Assembly: GCA_036674765.1 (NCBI GenBank)
Contig: JARVKI010000054.1
Coordinates: 124,001 to 188,000, forward strand
DNA: 64,000 nt
Direction of reading: 5' to 3'
DNA from: Seiridium cupressi
Lineage: Eukaryota > Ascomycota > Sordariomycetes > Amphisphaeriales > Sporocadaceae
How positions within the stretch are numbered: the first letter of the stretch is position 1; each line of letters opens with the position of its first letter. The translations under genes were made by a program, and so were the position numbers. Positions 20,425 to 31,778 of the stretch are shown piece by piece. The notes under the pieces are model-generated. The model saw only the letters and a list, made by a program, of their open reading frames with translations. It did not search any database and had not been told where the DNA came from.

Positions 20425-23036
20425 CTCGATGGTATACCTGACGAGACTTCCGGTGCTGAAAGGCTCAGAGGCCGCATCGAAAGCCGATCCCGGCATCGTG
20501 GTCAGCTCATCGGGCTGGCCCTGGCGTCAAACGGTGGGCATAGCGTCACCGGTCACCCACCGCATAGGCGCTGTACCTGATGCCTCGGACTAGTGTCCGT
20601 GAGTTCGTATACGCAGTGTGCAGTCATGGGAAAAGCAAGGTGGAGCACATAGCCTGCATGCGGTGCGCTACGCTAGCTAGAGTGAGATCGATTTAGACTT
20701 ATTTCAAAGCTCCGGATCGCCAGAGCACTGGAACGGCGCGCACGCCGGTGGCTGACTAGCTCAGGTACGCTGGCATCCGAGCATACTGCCGGCCGCTTTT
20801 CCTTGATCGGCTTGTGCCGATCGACTCCATTCTGCACGCCATGATTGGAAATCTGTGATTCGTGCTGAGTCCACCTTGATATTCCCGCGATCAATACGAA
20901 AGAGGCTGCTGCAAGCTCAGGGGGCATTGCCTGGATCTATTCTCACCGAGTGCCAGCCGCAAAATACTCCATTTAGTCTTCATAAAAAAACCATTGAATG
21001 TCCGATATCTGAGGTGCTAGGATTTTGGGCGTTGTGCTCCGTTATGGTACGTGTTGGGCATATGTTGAGAGTGGCATGAAGACGAAGATGAGATGCCAAG
21101 CATGTTCACCGGCGCGTCCTATATCCAAGACATTTTGGCGAGCGAGGGCACGGGAGCATGCCGAGGGCCCGATAGCGTTGCAATTTGGCGTCATGGCTCA
21201 GCATCTCCCGGGTAGCGTGTTTTCCGGGAAATTAAGCAAGACCAAAACACCCGCGCGCCAGCGGCAATCAGCTCGGTAGCTTCCGCAGCTGAGAATAATA
21301 GGTATAGCACATCGGGACTCGGACCTCCTATAGGCTGGGGGCTTGCCCATGAGGGTGTAGCTGTTGACCATGTGACAAAGGTCTACTGTAAGAGCAGAGC
21401 TGCGTTGTCAGCAAGGCCCCATCCCAGTCCATCGGGATAGCTACGCCAATCTAATCCACAGGCCATCTTCCAACTAGCTCATCCTTGGAAGCTAATTGGT
21501 TCATGAAGGGTTCAGAAACTCATGTGCATCGCTCATGACCCTGTGGTTCGGCTCTAGTGTAGACAACGCTGATGATCAGAAGAGGCCGGCTCCGATGCCA
21601 AAACAACCAGGGCAAAGAGAATTCCTCTCAGCGCCATATGCCCCAGAAAATCCAGTACGATAGCTGACGATATAGTTTGTGCCGAAAGCGCTTTTTCTTC
21701 TTTTCCTGAGGTCTTCAGCACCGGCGATAGATGCCAGCAGTTGTGATGTCGCTTGTTGCATCTCAGGCCACACACCTATGGCAGGCTGACGACACTTCTT
21801 ACTTCATGGGCCGATGTGGTGCTGAGACATTCTGGAACGAAGCCTTCGACCCGACAAGAAGGATCAAGTAAGACATTCCTGAGTAAATGGTGAGACATTT
21901 CGAGTCAAACGCGCCAATCGCAGCTCGTGCTAATCAATGACGGCCTCAACGAGACAGAAGATTGCCATGTCAGCCCACCTGATAAAACCGCCTAGATGTG
22001 ATGAGAGTCCGAAGTAGTCCCTTAGATCCCCCGGGACCGCCATCCGATCACCGAGATTCGGACTTGGTCACAACATGAAGCCTGAGGCCGACCGAATCTT
22101 CTAGCGCTGGCTTCCGTCGGGTAGTACGGACGAGGTGCCGCAAGAAATGAATCGCGAAAGTATGGAACGGCCTCTCTGCACAGTTGTGACCGTGGGCGAT
22201 CACATCCACCAGCAACTAGACCACTGAAATCTGGGTTAGTGAAGTGCCATCTTGGTCATACGGCCCGGCCGTGCTGCGGAGCCTTCTCTGGTGCTGATGC
22301 CAAGCATAAGACCCTAGCCCACCCGAGTGGAATGCTGATATTATTAGTGCTTTCTTCTTCGTCACCAGACTTGATAGCCATTCTGCGGCAACCGAGATCT
22401 CCTTGGAGACTACGAGGTCCGAGTCGGTTCGCAGAAAAACGAGAAGAAAAGTGGCAAAAACCATCTATACTCCGAACTGCCAGCCATTAATTAGGTCATC
22501 CTCGACTCGTATGAGGAAGCACTAACATGACATATAGCACGTCGGAGAAGCCGCTACTATCATCAATGGACAAAGCAAAGATGATACCATCCGCCTTTGA
22601 GTATCTTCAGATGACCTCCATAAGAACCCCCGGCAAAAATCCATGGCATCGTAAATGAGAGTTCGCTGGGCGACTCAAAGGATCGCTAATGCAACGACGA
22701 CCTTCAATTATGTTATTATACAATTAGCCCCCAGCCAGCTCTGAGAGATCAATACAAGCTCCGGAGTATCACTATCAGGAAGTTTTAGACGATCCTACCA
22801 GCGAAAAGTCGAGGCTTGTGTCGTTATACTAGACTTGTGGATACTGATGGCCTCGAAATGGCCTTGTATATCCGGCGGGATCTAAAAGACACTAACAGCA
22901 TCCCAGAGTGGATCAAAACGGGTGATCCTAGGCGCACTCGACGCAAAATCTGCTGGTGCGTGCAATGATTCCGATCACAGCCACTTTCGATTGCATCTTA
23001 AATAGTGCAACAATGATCTTCAAAACAAGAGCCAGC
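20425..23036. other. Long gene-free region (2.6 kb)
   Basis: This runs between the secreted protein promoter and the 3' end of the Zn2Cys6 gene. The small open frames on both strands lack family signatures. One perfect CCGN5CGG inverted triplet lies at 22051..22061, a possible Zn2Cys6 regulator site. I see no transposon ends or long repeats. Confidence 0.45.
22051..22061. promoter_or_regulatory. CCGN5CGG palindrome, candidate Zn2Cys6 site
   Basis: CCGAGATTCGG fits the inverted CGG-triplet architecture bound by many fungal Zn(II)2Cys6 dimers. It lies about 1.8 kb upstream of the secreted protein start and 1 kb beyond the end of a Zn2Cys6 gene. A single match can occur by chance. Confidence 0.25.
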
Positions 23037-25505
23037 CTAAGCCAGCATGCTTCCGCCGTCGTCCACGTAATCGGGCGTCAGCATATCCGGAGCATCTGAG
23101 CACAGAGTCGGATCCTAGAAGTCGCATGACAACGTCAGCACATATAATACATACAACGCGAGTCGCAACAAGTTTTACTCACTATAAAGTCAAAGTCAAA
23201 TCCAAGCATTCCCCAGCATTCCATCCAGCTGGTACTTGTGTCCTCACTCCATGCAGTCTCTGTGCTGTTTGACGTCTCTCGGTCAAGTATCTGTAGAAGA
23301 AGCTCGCGGCAGACTTTGATGCTTTGATTTAAAGACTTCAAGATTTCAGCTCTAATATCGACTGTACCGGCTTCGACAGAATCAATCTGTCCCAAAAATG
23401 CCGAGAGTAAGATATAACATTTACAGCTTGGCCTACCGAGGGCGATAATTTGTTGGAGCTGCCCATGGATGTGTCTCAGGGTATCAATATGCGGTTTCCT
23501 GTTAGCTTTCGAGAGCTGAAGGAGGGGATCGGACCTCTACAAATCGGGATTAGTATTTACTCTGACGAATTAGTTTTGCAAACATTGGAATGAGACTCTG
23601 GTGTGTTTACTCGTTGGACGTTGTTTCCACTCTCAAAAACAGCTCTAATGAGGTGAGAAGAGAGTCAAGAAGGTACTTACATTCGGTGTATCTCTATTAG
23701 GCTCCCACTCTTCTTCTAGTTGAGTAGAGATCTCCAGACCGAGGGTCACAATGATATCTTGACTGAGGGGCCCTTTGAAGAGACCACTGCCCGTCATTGC
23801 CAGAAGCGAGAAGTCATCCGTGACGGGGATGGGCAACTGGAGACTCTTCGCATGCGAGGAGATAATCTGACAGCATTCTAGGCATGTCTTTCGCGCGAAA
23901 AGATAGCGAGGATCTTTTCGCGCTTGAAGAACGAACAGTCTGGAGATGGACAACAGAAATCTGCGAACGTAGGAGTCAATGAATTTGCGGTGGAATTCCA
24001 AGCCACCCCGACCAGAACTGGCAGCGTTTTCGAAAAACCTAGAGATATCGCGGCAGTGTTGGCTTAATTCATCCCCGAATCTTACAGTCTCCTCGTACGA
24101 GATCTGAGGTTGTACATTGTTTAGCTTCCTCACTGCGACCAACCGGGAACGCGAAGACTTTTGCAGTAAAAGCGAGACGGAGCAATCGGTAAGTTCAGCC
24201 TCAGGGCGTGACTCGGGCTTATGTTGTGATTTGGGCTCCATATCAGAGTCATTGATATTAGATGGCGGACCACACGTGAAATCTTCGGTTGAGATCAGTA
24301 GGGGTAATGTGGAATCGAGAGATGCTATCATCATAAGTTCTAGGACAGTGGTCCATAACCGCCGCCGCATTTCCTGCTGGAAGAATGTAAGTGTAGGGAA
24401 TGTGACAGGATCTAGATGCAAGCCCAAAGTAAAGGCCAGCTTCAGCAACGATTCTGTGTTGATTGAAGATGAGCCGCCCAACGAGTTGGCTTGCCGTGCT
24501 AGAATAACGAGGCAAAATATCTGCACACCATCTAGGCACATTGCTGATCGCTCGGTTGGTCCTGTCAACCACCATTGGGCAGTATAGACCCAGCCGTGAG
24601 CCAGATGTCTGATTCGACTGGACTCGGCTCTGTCTCCATGGAATATGGATCCAATAGCGATTACCATTAGGAGTTTGAGCAGGAACGGCTTGCTGGTAGC
24701 TGTTTTATCTTCCCAGAAAACATCGTACTCTGCACGGAAAGATGGGATGTGCAAAACTCGGAACATGGGTTCGAAGAGTCTCAAATAGTGATCTAAGAGC
24801 TTGTCGCAGACATCCCTTGTCGGAAGAGTCGCAACCAATTCCGGAATTGAATCGCGTATTTCAGGGGCGCGCTCAGACTTGATAACCCTTCGAATCTTAG
24901 ATGTCTCTTTGACCAGCGAGATTATTTCGCTGTGCATAGAGGTGAGATATGTGGCATGGGTCTGTATGTTTGCAAGAACTCGAAGCTGTATGGACATATT
25001 TAGTTCTTGACATACTGATAATCAGACCCTATGGAGCGACTCGCCTGTTCTAGAGCATGCATCCAATGACTTTGACCGAACATTCTGGTCTTCCAGGACT
25101 CTATACGCAGATGTGGTCGAGGAGCTGGGTCTGATCCCAGTACAGCCGACGGCCAAGTCTTTCCCGTCGCAAGACTGATAGAACGATGTACGTTGTCTTC
25201 CGTGCCAGTCACAGTTTGTTTGCCTGGATATTCTTCCAACGACTGGGGACTGCTGGGTTGGACCACCGGCGATGCTGACTGGGCACTTACAATTGGGCCG
25301 TATGTGCACTTCAACGCTTGCCTAGAGCGCGTGCATGGCTTGCAGGGAAGTTCTCTGTCACATCTGAGCTTCCTCTTCCTGCATTGTTCGCAGCTTTCTG
25401 GGGCACATGTTATTCGGGCTGCTCCGATGACGATGAGCTTGAGTTGAACTCACTAGCGGGGCGCCGCCTTCTACGGACGTTGTTTGGGCTTTCGGTCCCG
25501 GCCAT
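23037..25505 (-). CDS. Zn(II)2Cys6 fungal transcription factor
   Basis: The complement of exons 25454..25505, 25045..25397, 23681..24985, 23183..23536 and 23037..23114 gives 713 residues, with phase kept at every join. The N-terminus is basic (RRRRRPAKS). The zinc cluster at residues 20-48 is C-x2-C-x6-C-x5-C-x2-C-x8-C (CEQCRKRKLRCDRELPCKPC...C). A short linker ends in WKTRMFGQSHWMHALEQ. The central domain has YLRLFEPMFRVLHIPSFRAEYDVFW and MRRRLWTTVLELMMIASLD, typical of the fungal-specific transcription factor domain. The C-terminus (DAPDMLTPDYVDDGGSMLA) is acidic and activation-like. The join before LRVLANIQTH requires a GC-AG intron (24986..25044). The 144-base intron 23537..23680 is long and could hide a small exon. 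This is a nuclear DNA-binding regulator with unknown targets. Confidence 0.9.
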
Positions 25506-27521
25506 TGGGATTATTTCGGAATAAGACTATGTGCGAGGAGAAGATGATTGAGAAGTAAGGATCAGTGTCAAGTCGCACTCTCTTGAAATCCGAGGACCAA
25601 GAAGCTCGGGGCCGGGCTTTGGATCTGGCGCTGAGATGAATTTAGTGTCCGAATCAGTCTTGATCACACAAGGCCCGAAATCTCCTAATACGGATACATC
25701 TTTTTCGGAAGCCACTTTCAGTCACCAAAGCCTTAAATCCGACCCCGAGAACCAAAGTTTAGGCGCTACTGTCACTACGGCGCCTCAAGTCGCGGATAAG
25801 ATCAAGTGTAGCATCCTTCGTCAACAATTGCCTAACCAGCTTATTCATTACCGTTGCAATCTAGTCTAGACCTATCTTCATACTTGCTTATATGAACCAA
25901 CAACATATCAATAGACGTTCATGGCAGGCGCAATTTTATAGCCCAATAGTCGCAAAGAATAACTTGGTGGGGCGATGGTTATTGCGTCTTCACAGAACCA
26001 TGGGTGCGTTTTAAAGTACCTAAATAGCCCTATCGATGGTGCGGAAAGAATTAAGTTACTCCATTGGTGGTTCCAGTGCCCATCATATCCAACCTGACTC
26101 GTTAGACTCGTTGCTATATTGGTCGATCTGCAAAATACGTACTCCCTTGAAGAAGCACCCGTGGACCTGGCCAGCCTTCGACATATCCGACCTGCAAGAT
26201 GTGATTGCCATCCCCCAAGACCTCAGGAAGGCATTGAAAGCCCAAATTCTTCGTGTATAGCCTATATACTTCCGTGATATTGTTGGCAAGGACTGTAGGA
26301 ATACCGATGGGCCTAGCTCATCGGCCTCGTACAAGTCGCTTACTTGCACTGATCACCGAGGAATTCGAAATCCGGTGCTCGTCAGGATTGTTACCAATGC
26401 CTGCGATGTGAGAGCGGACTTTGCCATATTTTTCACAACTATTACTATATACCCCTGGACTCGCCACCAGTCGCATTGGTGCTAAATTTATGCTATAGAC
26501 GTGCATTCTCAATGTTGGGAATGCCTCGGTTGGTTGTGACAGTCGACAATTTCTGGCAAAGCCCAGCCTCGACTGCTTGAGTAAAGGGTTATTCAGGCCA
26601 CCTGCTGAATGTCTTAGAGTCGTGACTGACAACGCTGTTGATAGTTCTCTAGCCATAGCTGATGACCTGTGAATGACGTGCTCCAGATCCATTTATCAAT
26701 CGTCGCTTCTGAAATATAGTATCACCAGACTTGTAGCTGCAAACATCGTCCGACATAGACTGCTATTTTTATTACAAAGCATGCACGAAAAATACAAGCA
26801 ATAATGAAATGCTGCTACACTTGTTACCCCCTTAGTGAGCATGATCATTCTAACGAACCAGAGAGATCGAATTTGCAGTTTGATCTTTTCCCGTCCCATC
26901 CCCTCCCATCTTCGTGTACGACGTGACATCAGATACTTTTCTTATTCATGCAGCTATCTTGGCATCTGATGGCACATGCCCGACATCGCCGCACAATAGC
27001 GTGTTATTATCTTGCTCAACTGCGTAAGAAAACTGCTAGCCTTCTTAGTCCTGCAAGTCAACACACGCACAAGTATACGGCTAGCGAAATGCAGGTGCCT
27101 GTCGGTCCGAAGGGAGTGCATTTCTGCTTCAATTCGTGTGATAACTTTAATCTTATCCTTTGGATTCGTAAAAGTAGGGCATGTAGTCTACCACCACATC
27201 CTCCACGAAAAAGATACATGCTACTCTTTTTGCAATCGCGAAGTGAGCTCCTGGTGCGGCGATACGCGGGCCAACATACTGCGGGACACGTCCCAGAGTC
27301 GTCAAGCGGCTTTTATGATGCTATCGAGAGCACCGCATTTTTGGCGTGCCTAAGGGTCAACCTAAGCCGAAGGCAGTCGCGCGTCAACTGTCTGAGAAGG
27401 CGCCTCGCTCACAGCACGCCCCTCTCCCACAGCAAACACTCATTCCCATTTCCTCGACGCCACTAGCAAATCGCTTCCTCACTTCCTCCTCCAACGAGCA
27501 GGAAAGGTCAGAGTACCTGCG
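25506..27521. other. Intergenic, divergent promoters, nothing recognised
   Basis: This 2 kb lies between the starts of the Zn2Cys6 gene (-) and the orphan gene (+). An open frame from 27346 (GTG) reads PKGQPKPKAVARQLSEKAPRSQHAPLPQQ and is protein-like; it might be an unrecognised upstream exon of the orphan gene. No other features are evident. Confidence 0.4.
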
Positions 27522-28454
27522 ATGGTGGTCAAGATGGAGGACAGCCCGCAGGGGGAGTCAGCAGCCATGGCTTCTGCAGCTGGATCCAACGTATCGCAGA
27601 CTGTCCTGGGTCCCCAGCCTATGAACGACAGCACCAACAATAACAACATTTCTCAGTGGGGCGAGCATCCGTGGTACTATATGATGCCGGACGAAGTCAT
27701 TTTGACGCTACCCACCATCCTGCAATCCCAGAGATCCATTGCCATCGAGCGACCGCAGTTTCAAGAGCTTATACCCACGACCTTGTACTACATCATCGTC
27801 AATTGCAACTACGAGATACGAGTTCCTCCTTTCAGTATGAATCATTCTAATTGCCACACGAAACCTGATAGTAGACAAGCTGATGACCGTCTTTTGATTT
27901 AGACAGCGATCACCAGTACGAGACATGCTTTGACATTATCGATCACGTAGTTAACTGGAGCGTGGTTCACAAGTGGGATCCGGAAATCCCGCTTCTCGCC
28001 ATGCTCACGAAGCTGCTCCTTCATAAGGGATTCCTGACCGGTCGTATGGTAGCTCATTTCATCCAGCTTGCATATAGTAAGTGTAAACTTGGACTGTCGA
28101 GCACTGGCCTCGTCACACTCTTGCCCTGCGGAGACGAGATACACTGACGCTGAAAACCTTGCAGTCGAATACGAGGACGACGAGGTTTCCATCCTACAGC
28201 TTCTCTTCTTCATCAGCCACCTACATCGTCGTAGGGAATCACCCGATGGCTTCTTTGAGCCCCCGACGCTCCAGGGATCAATGATGGAGCCCCGGTTGAC
28301 GAGATTCGTACCGGAGTGGTGTCAGCTGATGGAATGTAACGAGACGGGAGTGGACACGACTATATTGTGGTCTCTCCTCATCTCAGATCAACGAGCTGCA
28401 ATCAATTTGGCAAAATCACAACCCAGTCAGACAGCGCGGGGTAGACAGCATTGA
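27522..28454 (+). CDS. Orphan protein, 258 residues
   Basis: Exons 27522..27834, 27903..28076 and 28165..28454 join in phase (777 bases with TGA). The N-terminal 45 residues are polar and Asn-rich. The rest is a mixed alpha-helical protein (PDEVILTLPTILQSQRSIAI, then HVVNWSVVHKWDPEIPLLAMLTKLLLHKGF, then DDEVSILQLLFFISHLHRRRESPDGFFEPP). There is no signal peptide or clear membrane helix. Introns have GTATGA and GTAAGT donors and TTTAG and TGCAG acceptors. I do not recognise the family, and the coherent three-exon structure is the main reason to call it a gene. It might extend 5' into the protein-like frame around 27346. Confidence 0.65.
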
Positions 28455-28839
28455 GTCGATAGCCACGATACCATTATTATCGAGGAATAATAGTGGCCTC
28501 GATCAAAGTTTAAATACAAACGCGAACACTCGCCTGGGGCTTGAGGAAAACATTGAGGTACACGAAGTACGACATATTGGTGTAGGAATTGGGGTTCCAA
28601 GGGCACAAATGGGTAAAGCGTTTGATTTTGGATGCTAACATTCGGCTGACGAAAACACAAATACATGAAGTGTTCGACAAGTTTCTTAATGTTGTTTCTT
28701 TAATAGGATTATTTTGAAACCATACCCCCAGCTGTTGAGGCGACTGTGCTGTCAATTCGTTCATATCAGACCTATACTTGGACTCAAGAACAAGTCGGAG
28801 TACTCTGCCTGACATGAATTCCCCAAACCTACGACTTCA
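28455..28839. other. Intergenic, nothing recognised
   Basis: This short gap lies between the orphan gene and the dehydrogenase pseudogene. It shows only short open frames with no signature. Confidence 0.45.
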
Positions 28840-29813
28840 TGACTCACCTCCCACAGCCTTCGAGCGTCATTCTTGGCCATAAGCCCAATCCCCATGGCCA
28901 CATTCCATGCCAGGCATCTTGCCCTCCGCTAGAGCTGCAGGCCAACAACACTCGAGATATTTCCCCCTCACATCCGCTTCCAAAGCCTCGTGGCTAAAGC
29001 GCGGCCCAGATCGTGGTCGCTGCGCCTCGATCCGCGCTCATCATCTGTTCCTTGAGCATTGGATCATCCCATTTGTGCCTCATCAGAGCTCGCCATGACG
29101 AGTAATACCACTCCCCTCGCTGGGCGCCACGACGCCAGGGTCCACGTACCCCCATGCAAACCAAAAGCGCCATACCTGCGCTCGATTTCTGTCGCCACAT
29201 GGACCTGTGCCAATTTTCTGCGGGGATACCCATCGAACGCGTTCTTCTTATTACAGATTCGCAAATCGTCAAAGTTGATCCTTTCCACCTGGTAGAAACG
29301 TTGATCACGCGTGATGGATACTCCGGCGTGCTGCTGGGTAGCAAAGCATCCCTGAGGAGTTGGAAAAGCACGAAGGGTCCCCAGCAGTGCACTGACGTCT
29401 GGGATTCTAGCCCTTCAAAACATAACTCTAGCGGAGCAAGGACACCGGCGTTATTAGTCAAAATGTTGAGCCGGCCGCTCGATAAACGCAAGAGTTCGGC
29501 GGCAGCCTCTCGGATACTAGATTAACCGAGAGACATCTATCTCAACCAGGCGAACATTAGTTGAAAGGATATCACTGTGTACACGTCTGGCCTTCCCAAT
29601 ATTTCGGACACCCAAGAACAGTGTAGCGCCTGTAGATAAAAGTGCGAGTACTTTTTCTGTGGCGATGCCAGAGGAACTGCTGACGAGGAGTGTGATTTTG
29701 CCTGAGTGAGTGCTAATAGATCCGGTATCTTCGACTATTTGGGCCGCCGTAGGCCTGCTATCTCCTGGTCCCTTGACATTCTCTAGCCTGTATGCATCCT
29801 TGTAGCGTGACAT
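28840..29813 (-). pseudogene. Short-chain dehydrogenase/reductase, decayed
   Basis: Fragments of one SDR can be followed in order on the minus strand but in changing frames. ATG 29813 opens MSRYKDAY...NVKGPGDSRPTAAQIVED. The cofactor segment is SSSGIATEKVLALLSTGATLFLGVR, in which the expected GIG reads GIA. DVSRLI then meets TAG, and the reading resumes one base later as SIREAAAELLRLSSGRLNIL. TNNAGV, FQLLRDALL and SRVINVS follow. A further frame change near 29290 leads to RINFDDLRI...VATEIERRYG, where the catalytic YxxxK is replaced by GYPRRKLAQ, and another near 29110 returns to KWDDPMLKEQMMSADRGAATTIW. RRLWEVS near 28845 marks the end. Several frameshifts plus lost catalytic residues indicate a pseudogene. 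An intact SDR of a related type lies at 56.3-57.5 kb. Confidence 0.82.
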
Positions 29814-30119
29814 GATTGTCCGACCTTCGATGGCCTGATAGACGCTATTTTGTCCGTAGACATTGGACACTTGTAATAATAAGTGACGGTGACTCATAGT
29901 TGGCCCCGCTACATTCGGAGTGTAAATACTGTGTGATGGAATGCCATTTGCTGACGCCAGCATACTCGCAGGTCCTAGTATTCGAATGATGCACTACCTA
30001 GTCGTGCAAATCCCGTATTGTGCCCTGCAGTGACTGTGCGGTAACCCGACAACAAATTAACCCAAGCAATGTCAGTAACAAAGGTCCTCGGGAACTTCTT
30101 AAGCATCATTCGGAGAGTC
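29814..30119. other. Intergenic, nothing recognised
   Basis: About 300 bases lie between the dehydrogenase relic and the GH125 stop codon. The open frame of the pseudogene runs on upstream to 29963 without clear homology. Confidence 0.4.
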
Positions 30120-31778
30120 TCAATCCCGGTCCTTAAAGAGTGGTTGAAAGCTTTCTTGCAGGAGAGCCGGCTTTCGCTGTTCCAGTTCCATGATTAGTTG
30201 CCCAAACAGCCCATTGGCCCATGTAAACCTAGAGATACTCAGTCAACTCTCCTTATTCCCAGCACGAGGGGGGCTTACCATTGCCTAGTCCATCTGGCGG
30301 CATTGTAAGCATCCACACTCTCGTGTATGAGCCCTAGGCTAGCAGTGCTTTGTAAAACTTCTTTCATCGCCGTGATAATCTCCTTATCGTCGTTGGTTGT
30401 CATAGCCCTCATAATAGTCGACATCGGCCAAGTTGCGCCTGGTCGAACGTGGGGACTCCCAACTCCATTGATAATTGGCCCCGAACAATACCAGGGGTTA
30501 GCTCTGCTCAGCACGAAGCTTCTTGTGTTCTGGTATATCTCGTCGGTTTCGTTCAAGAACCCTAAGAAAGGCGCGGATAGTAGCGAGGGAATATTTGCAT
30601 CGTCCATCAGGTTTCGTCCTCCGTATCCGTCGACTTCGTAAGCATAGATACGTTTGCCATTCGGAGCGGTGATAATACCCCATTCTTTGATCCCTTCTCG
30701 TACCTGGGCAGCCATATCGCGCATCTCTTGTGCAAGTCCGGACGGTGCGTTTGGCAACTGCTCCATGATGGCCGCATTCGAGTCAAGATACCTCGCCATC
30801 ATCATGTTAGCTGGAATGTTAAGGTCAAAGATGGCCGAATCATCGCTAGGTCTGAATGGTGATCGCATCAGACCTGTATAGTTTACTGGGCTGCCCGTAC
30901 CGCCGTTGCCCAGCGTTCCAGATGCCGACATGGTCTGAGACTGGAAAGTGTACGCTGGTTGGATCCATACGCCGTCCTCATCGTAACTTGGCTGCTGCAT
31001 CGCCTTTGCCGCAGATAGAATAGACTGGATAGCATATATCCATTGGAATTTGCCGAAGAAGTCCACGTCTCCAGTCGCGGCGTAGTAGTCGTGGGAGAGC
31101 TGTAAGAAACCGCCAAAGTCGTCTAACTCGAAGTTGCAGGTGTAGCTTTAAGCATGTGAGCATGCAAATCATTCCCGCGAAGGAAGCCAGGAATACTTAC
31201 ACAAAGTTTTTGTCGTATGGAGGTGTGACCGAGTAAATTCCGCCGTTATAATCCGGAGACATTCCAGATTCCGTTGGTGGCTGAAATGCATTGCAGTAGG
31301 GATTTATGACCAGATATCGCGCCTGAAGATTGATCACGCCCCGGAAGACAGCAGCAACATCGTCGGTTGCACTGTGAAGCACGTACTTGTATGGGGCAAT
31401 TTGATTGGCGCTGTCACGAACCCACATGGCATTGATGTCTCCAGTGATCACAAAGCACAACTCCTCCTGTGTGTTGTTGGCGGCAACTCCCTGCCACTTG
31501 ATCGCGGTATCGAGAGTGTTTGGCCAGGTATTCTCGAACAGGCGGAACAAGTCCGGATCCCATATCTGGTGCTTGAGTCGCAAGATCGCGTCTTCAACTA
31601 GGGTGGAGTTGAACGTACGGCATGCTGGCTCAGGTCGCATGGAGCTCAGTCCAAACGCGCCCTCTGACAATGGTTCATGCTTTTGTCGAGAATAGTTGGC
31701 GTAATTGGGGCAAGTTGCGCTGATCGTAAGGCCGACCAGCACCGCAGCTGCTAGGTACAACCTCCCGCAACTCCACAT
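30120..31778 (-). CDS. Metal-independent alpha-mannosidase, GH125 family
   Basis: The complement of exons 31201..31778, 30279..31145 and 30120..30228 gives 517 residues. A signal peptide is visible (MWSCGRLYLAAAVLVGLTISATC). Family landmarks in order are RPEPACRTFNSTLVEDAI, NTWPNTLDTAIKW, CFVITGDINAMWVRDSANQ, YCNAFQPPTESGMSPDYNGG, VCYTCNFELDDFGGFLQLSHDYYAATGD, LMRSPFRPSDDSAIFDLNIPANMM, YAYEVDGYGGRNLMDDANIPSLLS and ARWTRQWFTWANGLFGQLI. GH125 enzymes (DUF1237; related to S. pombe Mug157) are exo-alpha-1,6-mannosidases. In fungi they probably trim mannans or N-glycans in the secretory pathway or outside the cell. Length and motifs look complete. Introns are 55 and 50 bases. Confidence 0.93.

Noticed and set aside
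25011..25045. Alternative 30-base GTATGT-ACAG intron in the 25 kb regulator
   Set aside because: It is too short, and it joins the exons out of frame. The GC-AG choice keeps phase.
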